From the NCBI GenBank assembly GCA_050693875.1, contig JBOGWP010000096.1, positions 1-46,667 on the forward strand: a stretch of DNA of 46,667 nucleotides, in the 5' to 3' direction. The DNA is from JBOGWP01 sp050693875. GTDB taxonomy: Bacteria; Actinomycetota; CADDZG01; JAHWKV01; JBOGWP01. How positions within the stretch are numbered: the first letter of the stretch is position 1; each line of letters starts with the position of its first letter. Below are positions 37,777-44,624 of this stretch, one piece after another. The notes beneath the pieces were generated by a model. The model was not told the origin of the DNA. It worked only from the letters and a program-made list of their open reading frames with translations, and made no database searches. Made by a program: the position numbers and the translations under genes.

Positions 37777-38265
37777 GTGAGCCGGGCGGTGCACGTCTGC
37801 GTGAACCACCCCCTCACGCAGACGCGGGTATCGTGCTCCTCGTGCGCGCGGCCGATCTGCGTCGAGTGCATGCGCCCGACGGCTGTCGGGATGAAGTGCC
37901 CGAGCTGCGCCAGGCTGCCTCGCTCCGCAGTCTCGACCGGCCGCCCGCGTCAGTACGCCGCGGCGGTGGGCGGCGGCCTCGCGACGGCCGCGCTGATCGG
38001 CGCGGCGGTGACCTTCCTGCGCCTGGGGATCGGCGGGCTGCTGCTCATGATCCTTGCCGGGCTCGGGATCGGCGAGGTGGTGTCGCGGGCCGGGGGCCGC
38101 CACGGCCACGGCGGCTTCCAGGTCATCGCCGTGCTCGTCACCCTCGTGGGTCTCCCGCTGGGAGCGATACTCGCCGGCCTCCCCCTTCCGTTTGCCGTGA
38201 ACGTCGGGGCCCTCATCCGATACGGGCTGGCGGCGATCTTTGCTGCGATCCGGGTCTCGCGCTGA
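37777..38265 (+). CDS. B-box zinc-finger membrane protein
   Basis: The protein has 162 residues from GTG 37777 (or GTG 37789). VHVCVNHPLTQTRVSCSSCARPICVECMRPTAVGMKCPSCARLP is a B-box-like zinc region with eight ligands. Three hydrophobic segments follow: AAVGGGLATAALIGAAVTFL, LGIGGLLLMILAGLGIGEVV, and FQVIAVLVTLVGLPLGAILAGLPL. In actinobacteria this zinc motif often precedes a rhomboid protease, but no rhomboid GxSG is present here. Function unknown. Confidence 0.75.
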   Translation: MSRAVHVCVNHPLTQTRVSCSSCARPICVECMRPTAVGMKCPSCARLPRSAVSTGRPRQYAAAVGGGLATAALIGAAVTFLRLGIGGLLLMILAGLGIGEVVSRAGGRHGHGGFQVIAVLVTLVGLPLGAILAGLPLPFAVNVGALIRYGLAAIFAAIRVSR

Positions 38266-38335
38266 GAGGAGCCGGTAGTCTCGGCGTGGCGTCGTAGGAT
38301 CGAGATGACCGCGGCGGGCGGTCCGAGGAAGGGGC

Positions 38336-39151
38336 ATGGCGGCGCACACGACCAAGAGCAGGATCGCCGAGCTTCCCGTCGCCACGTGGGAGCCCTCCGC
38401 GCCGGCAAAGGGGAGCGTGCTCCTCCTCCACGGCCTCTGGGTGGGCGGCTGGGTATGGGAGCCGTTTGCCGAGCTGCTCGCCGCCGCCGGATTTGCTTCG
38501 CACGCCCCGACGATGCGCGGGCATTACGACTCCAGGCCGGTCGCCGACGTCGGCAACCTCTCGTACTTCGACTATGTCCAGGACGCCCTGGCGGTGTCGC
38601 GTGCTCTGAAGCCGGCGGCGGTCGTCGGGCATTCCGGCGGAGGGCTGACCGCCCAAAAGCTGGCCGAGGCGGAGCCCTCGCTGCGGGCCCTCGTGCTGAT
38701 GAACTCCGCTCCGCCGAGGGGGATCATCGTCCGACCGACCTGGGCGATCCTGCGCGCCCAGTTCAAGTACCTGACCCGCATCCTCGGCAAGCAGCCCGTG
38801 CTGCCGGAGGAGGACGACTACCTGCAGCTCTTCGTCAACACCGGCCCGGAGGAGGTGCGGCGGGCCTTCTACCAGCGGATCTGTCCCGACTCCGGACGAG
38901 CGCTCCGCGAGATCCTTCTCGGTCGGGTGGCCGTCGACGCGGAGCGTGTGCGCTGCCCGGTCTACGTGCTGGGGACCGGGTTGGATCCGACACTCGGTCC
39001 CAAGACCCAGCGCAAGATCGCCCGCAAGTATGGGGCGCGCTACGTCGAGCATCCCGACCTCGGGCACCACTGGTTCATCCAGGAGGGCTGGGAGCGCGCC
39101 GCCTCGGAGGTCGTGACCTGGCTCGACGATACGCTTGGGCGCAGCGGATAG
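38336..39151 (+). CDS. Alpha/beta hydrolase
   Basis: The protein has 271 residues. VLLLHGLWVGGWVWEPFAELLAAAGF forms the oxyanion-hole region and first strand, AAVVGHSGGGLTAQKLAEAEP carries the nucleophile Ser (G-H-S-G-G), LGTGLDPTLGPKTQRKIARKYGA likely carries the acidic residue, and PDLGHHWFIQEGW the catalytic His. The FYQRICPDSGRALREI cap is typical of esterase/haloperoxidase-like members. Substrate unknown. It is followed after nine bases by the YyaL-like gene. Confidence 0.88.
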   Translation: MAAHTTKSRIAELPVATWEPSAPAKGSVLLLHGLWVGGWVWEPFAELLAAAGFASHAPTMRGHYDSRPVADVGNLSYFDYVQDALAVSRALKPAAVVGHSGGGLTAQKLAEAEPSLRALVLMNSAPPRGIIVRPTWAILRAQFKYLTRILGKQPVLPEEDDYLQLFVNTGPEEVRRAFYQRICPDSGRALREILLGRVAVDAERVRCPVYVLGTGLDPTLGPKTQRKIARKYGARYVEHPDLGHHWFIQEGWERAASEVVTWLDDTLGRSG

Positions 39152-39160
39152 GCTCCCGAG

Positions 39161-41194
39161 GTGGACCACCCGACCGGTGAGCACACGAACCGGCTGATCG
39201 ACGAGACCAGCCCCTACCTCATCCAGCACGCCCACAACCCCGTCGACTGGTACCCGTGGGGAGACGAGGCGCTCGCGCGGGCCGCGGAGCTCGATCGCCC
39301 GATCCTGCTCTCCATCGGGTATGCGGCATGCCACTGGTGCCATGTGATGGAGCGGGAGTCGTTCGAGGACCCTGAGATTGCCCGGCTGATGAACCACTGG
39401 TACGTGCCCGTGAAGGTCGACCGGGAGGAGCGCCCCGACCTCGACGCGATCTACATGGACGCGGTGCAGGCGATGACCGGCCACGGCGGCTGGCCGATGA
39501 CGGTGGTACTCACGCCCGACGGCATCCCCTTCTTCGGTGGGACCTACTACCCGCCCACCGATCGCCCCGGCATGCCGTCGTTTCGCCGGGTCCTCGAATC
39601 GGTGCACGAGGCGTGGGAGGAGCGGCGGGAGGAGATCCGGAGCGAAGGCCGCCGGATGTTCGAGGACTTGATGGAGAGGACCACCCCGCGTCCGACGGGA
39701 GAGGAGCTGCCCGCCGATCTCATCGAGACGGGTGCGGCGGCGATCGGCGCAGGGTTCGACGAGGAACACGGCGGCTTTGGCCGCGCTCCGAAGTTTCCCC
39801 AGCCAACGGTCCTCGAGCTCCTGCTCCGGGTGGCGATCCGGCCCGACGCGCTCGGCCCCGACCTTCCGGAGCGGCGACCCGCGCTGAGCCGGCACTCACG
39901 CGAGATCGTCGAGCGGACGCTGGAGCGCATGGCGCTCGGCGGGATCTACGATCAGCTCGGCGGTGGCTTTGCGCGCTACACGGTCGACCGGGCGTGGCTC
40001 GTGCCGCACTTCGAGAAGATGCTCTACGACAACGCGCAGCTCGCCCGGCTGTACGCCCACGCCTGGCAGGCTTGGAAGAGGCCGCTCTTCCGCCGCATCG
40101 CCCTGGAGACCTTGGAGTATCTGCTCCGAGAGATGCGCGACCCGAGCGGCGGATTCCATTCCAGCGAGGACGCCGACTCCGAGGGGGAGGAGGGCAAGTT
40201 CTACGTCTGGGGGTACGACGAGTTCGTGCAGGTGGCGGCCGACGCGATGGAGTACTACGGCGTCACCCGCAGCGGAAACTTCGAGGGGCGCACGATCCTG
40301 ACCGCGGCAGGTCCGGAGCCGCCGGCCGAGGCCCGCGCCAAGCTCCTCGAGCTCCGCGCACAGCGCGTCCGGCCCGGGCGGGATGACAAGATCCTGACAT
40401 CGTGGAACGCGCTCGCGGCGACGGCGCTCGCCGAGGCAGGACCGGCGCTCGGACGGCCGGAGCTCGTCGGCGAGGCCGCCGCAACCGCCGACTTCCTCCT
40501 TCAGCGGCTCCGCGACCCTGCGGGGCGGCTGCTCCACTCGTTCAAGGGGGGCCGCGCCCGCGTGCCCGGGATGTTGGAGGATTACGCCTTCCTGGCGGAG
40601 GCCCTCCTAGCGCTGTGGGAGGCGACCTTCGAGCCGCGCTGGTTCGATGAGGCCGTTGCCCTGACCGAGCGCATGCTCGAGCTGTTCTGGGACGACGCCG
40701 AGGGCGGCTTCTTCACCACGGGGACCGACCACGAGCAGCTTGTGGCGCGCCGGAAGGAGATCGCGGAGAGCGTGGTGCCCTCACCCAACGGCATCGCCGC
40801 GATGGTGCTCGCCCGGCTCGCGGTCCTGACCGGGAAGGAGGAGTACACCGCGCGGACAATCGCCACGCTTCGCGTGGCCGGGAGCCTGATGGACCGCTAC
40901 CCGCAGGCAACGTCCTCGTTCCTCTCGGCGTTCGACTTCACGCGGGCGAGGCCGAAGGAGATCGCGATCGTGGGAGACCGGCAGCATCCGGTCGCGAGCG
41001 AGCTGCTCGCCGTGGTGTGGGATCGGTTCCTTCCGAACCGGGTGCTGGTCGGCGCGCCGCCGGGGATCGCGTCGCCGCTGCTCGAGGGGAAGCAGGCGTT
41101 CGGCGGGACGCCCACCGCGTTTGTCTGCGAGCACTATGCCTGCCGCGCCCCGACGAGTGATCCGAAGGAGCTCGCGCGCCAGCTGGAGGCCTGA
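39161..41194 (+). CDS. DUF255/YyaL-like thioredoxin-domain protein
   Basis: The protein has 677 residues from GTG 39161. The N-terminal thioredoxin-like domain (NRLIDETSPYLIQHAHNPVDWYPWGDEAL, LLSIGYAACHWCHVMERESFEDPEIARLMN) has a CHWC redox motif, followed by VKVDREERPDLDAIYMDAVQAMTGHGGWPM. The rest is an alpha/alpha toroid related to glycoside-mannose epimerases (YDQLGGGFARYTVDRAWLVPHFEKMLYDNAQLA, DDKILTSWNALAATAL). The family includes bacterial YyaL and animal SPATA20; the function is not settled. It is full length. Confidence 0.92.
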   Translation: MDHPTGEHTNRLIDETSPYLIQHAHNPVDWYPWGDEALARAAELDRPILLSIGYAACHWCHVMERESFEDPEIARLMNHWYVPVKVDREERPDLDAIYMDAVQAMTGHGGWPMTVVLTPDGIPFFGGTYYPPTDRPGMPSFRRVLESVHEAWEERREEIRSEGRRMFEDLMERTTPRPTGEELPADLIETGAAAIGAGFDEEHGGFGRAPKFPQPTVLELLLRVAIRPDALGPDLPERRPALSRHSREIVERTLERMALGGIYDQLGGGFARYTVDRAWLVPHFEKMLYDNAQLARLYAHAWQAWKRPLFRRIALETLEYLLREMRDPSGGFHSSEDADSEGEEGKFYVWGYDEFVQVAADAMEYYGVTRSGNFEGRTILTAAGPEPPAEARAKLLELRAQRVRPGRDDKILTSWNALAATALAEAGPALGRPELVGEAAATADFLLQRLRDPAGRLLHSFKGGRARVPGMLEDYAFLAEALLALWEATFEPRWFDEAVALTERMLELFWDDAEGGFFTTGTDHEQLVARRKEIAESVVPSPNGIAAMVLARLAVLTGKEEYTARTIATLRVAGSLMDRYPQATSSFLSAFDFTRARPKEIAIVGDRQHPVASELLAVVWDRFLPNRVLVGAPPGIASPLLEGKQAFGGTPTAFVCEHYACRAPTSDPKELARQLEA

Positions 41195-41195
41195 G

Positions 41196-41456
41196 CTAGC
41201 GGATTGCCCGGGCCGGGTCGCGGCGGACCGCGGCGGTCACCGCCTCGCGGATCTGCTCGTAGGTCGGGTGCTTCTTCGTGGCCTTCTTCGACCAGACGAG
41301 GTCGCCGTCGATGGTCACCTCGAAGACGCCGCCGCCGGAAGGGATCAGCGTGAGCCGGGTGATGAAGCGCGGCGCCTCCTCGAGCAATCGGGCCGCCAGA
41401 CCGACGGCGCGCTCGGTGTAGTTTCAGACGACGCAGTACTCGATCTCGATCTTCAT
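41196..41456 (-). CDS. SelW/Rdx-family selenoprotein (CxxU)
   Basis: From ATG 41456 (GGGAGGGA seven bases upstream) the reading is MKIEIEYCVV, an in-frame TGA at 41426-41424, then NYTERAVGLAARLLEEAPRF and on to VFEVTIDGDLVWSKKATKKHPTYEQI, giving 86 residues. This is a complete SelW/SelT/SelH-type Rdx protein, in which homologs have CxxC or CxxU at the N-terminus. The TGA stands at the second redox Cys position, residue 11. A hairpin with a GGUCU loop lies just downstream, as needed for SelB. A stop-codon reading would leave only 10 residues, so selenocysteine is the best explanation. The role is thiol redox. It is convergent with the YyaL-like gene, with one base between them. Confidence 0.85.
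41392..41408 (-). promoter_or_regulatory. Bacterial SECIS-like hairpin
   Basis: In mRNA sense, GCCGUC-GGUCU-GGCGGC forms a six-pair stem (one G-U) with the pentaloop GGUCU. It starts 15 nt after the UGA. The Escherichia coli fdhF SECIS has the same GGUCU apical loop at a similar distance. Confidence 0.65.
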
Positions 41457-41509
41457 CGTGCGTCCCTCCCGATGGTTGTCGCTCTCAACAGTGTAGTCCG
41501 TAAGCGGTA

Positions 41510-42718
41510 TCAGAGAGGCTCGACTGCATACCCTGCCGACTGCAGCCGCTCCGCAAGCTCGCGCAGGTGGTCTACCCCCCGCGTCTCGACCTGAAGCGCC
41601 ACCTCCACGTCGCCCATCGCGATGCGGGCTCCCTCCCGGCGGTGCTCGATGCCAACGATGTTGACCTCGGCTGCGGCGATGATCGCGAGCATCCGGTGCA
41701 GCTCACCGGGCCGGTCGACGAGGTGCGTGCGGAACGAGAAGTAGCGGCCTGCGGCGGTCATGCCGGATCGAACCACGCGCAGCAGCAGCAGGGGGTCGAT
41801 GTTGCCGCCGGACAGCAGGAGGACGGCCGGCTCCGTCACCGCCGCCTTGTGGGCGAGGACGGCCGCGACGCTGGCACCGCCCGCCGGCTCGACGACCAGC
41901 TTGGCCCGTTCCGCCAGCAGCAGCAGCGCCTCAGCGAGCTCGTCGTCCGTAACCGTCACCATCTCGTCCACGTGGCGGCGGATCAGTTCGAGCGTGAGAT
42001 CGCCGGGCCGCTTCGCCGCCAGCCCGTCGGCGAGGGTGGCGAGCTCGGTGAGGGTTACCGGGTGCCCCGCGTCGAGCGAACGTCCGACCGTGCGGGCTCC
42101 TTCGGGCTCGACGCCGACGATCCGCACCGAGGGCCGCAACGCCTTCGCGGCCACGGCGATCCCCGAGATGAGACCGCCGCCTCCTACGCCGACGACGATC
42201 GTCGCCACCTCGGGAACCTGCTCCAGGATCTCGAGGGCGATCGTGCCCTGTCCGGCGACCACGTCGGGATGATCGAAGGGGTGCACCATGACCGCACCCC
42301 GTTCCTCCGCATAGGCGACCGCGGCGGCATGGGCGTCGTCGTAGACGGAGCCTTCCAGAATGACCTCGCCGCCGTAGGCGACGGTGGCTTCGACCTTGGG
42401 GATCGGCGCCCCCCGCGGCATGAAGACCGCCGCCTTGACCCCGAGCAGCGAGGCGGCCAGGGCCACGCCCTGGCCGTGGTTCCCGGCGCTGGCTGCCACG
42501 ACCCCGCGGGCGCGCTCCCCGTCGGAGAGCAGGGCGATACGGTTGTACGCTCCCCTGATCTTGAACGACCCGGTCCGCTGGAGACTCTCGCACTTGAGCA
42601 GCGCCGTGCCACCCGCATGCACCGACAGCACCCTCGAAGGGAGCACGGGGGTGCGGACTGCGACACCCTGCAGGCGGCGAGCGGCGGCGCGGACGTCGTC
42701 GAGACCGGGAGTGCGCAT
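41510..42718 (-). CDS. ilvA: Threonine dehydratase with ACT domain
   Basis: The protein has 402 residues from ATG 42718. CESLQRTGSFKIRGAYNRI has the PLP Lys, ASAGNHGQGVALAASLLGVKAAVFMPRGAPIPKV the substrate loop, VGVGGGGLISGIAVAAK the phosphate-binding glycines, and LLLSGGNIDP the closing PLP contact. Residues about 330-402 form an ACT domain (FSFRTHLVDRPGELHRMLAIIAAAEVNIVGIEH). It deaminates threonine to 2-oxobutanoate. The single short ACT suggests the TdcB/IlvA group common in Actinomycetota; whether it is biosynthetic or catabolic cannot be told. Confidence 0.92.
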   Translation of the reverse strand: MRTPGLDDVRAAARRLQGVAVRTPVLPSRVLSVHAGGTALLKCESLQRTGSFKIRGAYNRIALLSDGERARGVVAASAGNHGQGVALAASLLGVKAAVFMPRGAPIPKVEATVAYGGEVILEGSVYDDAHAAAVAYAEERGAVMVHPFDHPDVVAGQGTIALEILEQVPEVATIVVGVGGGGLISGIAVAAKALRPSVRIVGVEPEGARTVGRSLDAGHPVTLTELATLADGLAAKRPGDLTLELIRRHVDEMVTVTDDELAEALLLLAERAKLVVEPAGGASVAAVLAHKAAVTEPAVLLLSGGNIDPLLLLRVVRSGMTAAGRYFSFRTHLVDRPGELHRMLAIIAAAEVNIVGIEHRREGARIAMGDVEVALQVETRGVDHLRELAERLQSAGYAVEPL

Positions 42719-44426
42719 GAGGAGATTGTGGCACCACCTCGGCCCCCTCCTTGCTCTGCTTGCCGTCGCCCAGGCCGCGGGGGTCGTCCACCCGCTTCCG
42801 GCCCACGCCGACGACGTCGCCGGCCCCCTCCGATTCGTCGCGTCAGAACCGGGCGCTTCGGTCCGGTTGGAGGCCCGATTCCGAGCAAGGTCGGGCGAGT
42901 GTCCGGCCAATCAGCCGAGAAATCTCCACGCCGCCTATCGGGGGATCCTCGAGGTCGGGCGCCGGGCCGACGGGCGTCTGTATCTGGTCACCGAGCTCAC
43001 CTTTCCCGAATACCTCCGCGGCATCGACGAGGTGCCGCGCAGCTGGCCGCCCGAGGCCCTCAAGGCGCAGGTGGTGGGGGCACGCACCTACGCCGAGGCT
43101 CATATGAACCCATCCACCCGGCTCGCTCGCGAACTGAACTACAACCTGTGCGCCACCGACGCGTGTCAGGTCTACCGCGGGCTCCGGGTCGAGCGCGGGC
43201 CCTGGGGCGACGCGTGGGCGAGGGCGGTGGACGAGACCGCCGGAGAGATCCTCGAGTACGAGGGGAAGGCGGCAAGCACCTTCTACTTCTCGACCTCGAA
43301 CGGCCGGACCTACTCGAACGCAGACGTCTTCGGCGGATCACCACTTCCGTACCTCGTGCCGAGGACCGAGAGCGACGACGCCTCGTCGCCGTTTTCCTCG
43401 TGGTCGGTGCGGATCCCTCTCGACGATCTGGCGGCGGCGTTGCGGCGCGCGGGCTCGTGGGGGGCCGGGCCGGTGACCTCGGTCGTGCAGGTCGGGGACT
43501 CGGGCCGCATCGGCGGGCCAGACGGGGTGCGATCGATCTCGCTGTCCGATCTTCGAGGGCGACTGAACAAGCAGGCCCCGTGCCTCGAGCCCAAGCGCTA
43601 TCCCACGAATGGATCCAACGGCAGGCCGCTTCCGCAGGTCGTTCCCTCGAGGTGGTTCGACATCCGGACCGAAGGCACCGACGCGGTGCTCACCGGACGA
43701 GGTTGGGGGCACGGCGTGGGCATGGTGCAGTACGGCGTGAAGGGCAAGGCCGACCGCGGGATGGGCTACCGGGACATCCTCGCCTTCTACTACGGGGGGC
43801 TGCGGCCGGTGCGCCGCCCCGAGCCGGGGCAGATCCGCGTGGGCCTCGCCGTGGACATCGAGGAGATCGCGCTGGAGCGGGAGGGCGCGGTGGGGGTCGA
43901 AGGGGCGTCGCCGCCGAAGGGGCCTCTGGCAATCCGCGGGGGCGATTCGATCTCGATCGAGCCGGGAAGCCCGGTGAAGCCGGTGCTCGTGCTCGCGAAC
44001 GTGTCTCCCGGCGGGGTCGCCGGGCCCGGCTCACCGGCGACGATCTCGTTCGAGCTGTCGTCGCCCGCGACCGTGTCGCTGCTCTATCGGGGGCCCCAGG
44101 GTGCGGCCGGATCGACTCCCGCCGAGCCGCGAGATCGCGGCCCCCAGACGCTGACCTGGGATCCGGTCGGGGCCGGGCTGCCGGGCGGTGACTACGAGGC
44201 CAGCGTGGTGGCCGAGTCGGGGGTCGACCGCGTGGTCTCGTCGCCGGCGCAGGTGCGCGTCTCGGCGCCCCCACCCGCTCGGGCAATGCCGACGGCCCGG
44301 AGCTCGGCGCCGCCTCGCAGCCGCGCGACGCAGGGCCGCGGTGCTCTCCGCTGGGTGGTGCTCGTCGCGGGGGCCATGCTCGCCCTCGCCGCGACCGCGG
44401 TTCTCGTATTCAAGATCCGCCGCTAG
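42717..44426 (+). CDS. Exported SpoIID/LytB-like protein
   Basis: The protein has 569 residues from ATG 42717 (GTG 42711 also possible). A signal peptide (MRRLWHHLGPLLALLAVAQAAG) leads to the SpoIID domain: FPEYLRGIDEVPRSWPPEALKAQVVGARTYAEAH, TSNGRTYSNADVFGGSPLPYLV, and GRGWGHGVGMVQYGVKGKADRGMGYRDILAFYYGG near residue 330. Part of this domain resembles lytic transglycosylases acting on peptidoglycan. A beta-rich segment and a C-terminal membrane helix (LRWVVLVAGAMLALAATAVLVFKIRR) anchor it. It is divergent from ilvA, and the two ATG codons share two bases. Confidence 0.88.
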   Translation: MRRLWHHLGPLLALLAVAQAAGVVHPLPAHADDVAGPLRFVASEPGASVRLEARFRARSGECPANQPRNLHAAYRGILEVGRRADGRLYLVTELTFPEYLRGIDEVPRSWPPEALKAQVVGARTYAEAHMNPSTRLARELNYNLCATDACQVYRGLRVERGPWGDAWARAVDETAGEILEYEGKAASTFYFSTSNGRTYSNADVFGGSPLPYLVPRTESDDASSPFSSWSVRIPLDDLAAALRRAGSWGAGPVTSVVQVGDSGRIGGPDGVRSISLSDLRGRLNKQAPCLEPKRYPTNGSNGRPLPQVVPSRWFDIRTEGTDAVLTGRGWGHGVGMVQYGVKGKADRGMGYRDILAFYYGGLRPVRRPEPGQIRVGLAVDIEEIALEREGAVGVEGASPPKGPLAIRGGDSISIEPGSPVKPVLVLANVSPGGVAGPGSPATISFELSSPATVSLLYRGPQGAAGSTPAEPRDRGPQTLTWDPVGAGLPGGDYEASVVAESGVDRVVSSPAQVRVSAPPPARAMPTARSSAPPRSRATQGRGALRWVVLVAGAMLALAATAVLVFKIRR

Positions 44427-44624
44427 CCGCCGGGGTCACCGGATCAGGTGCACTGCGACGCCGGCCCAGGCATCGGACATCGCAACCGCTCTCGTCAACT
44501 CCGCCTTGGCTGCTCAGAGACAACAGATTTTCGGACAACCGCCCACGCACGGACAACAAGCGCACGAGTGGGCTAAAGGGTGCGAGGCGGCCGGACGATT
44601 CCTGCAGGGCGACCTTCCAACGCC

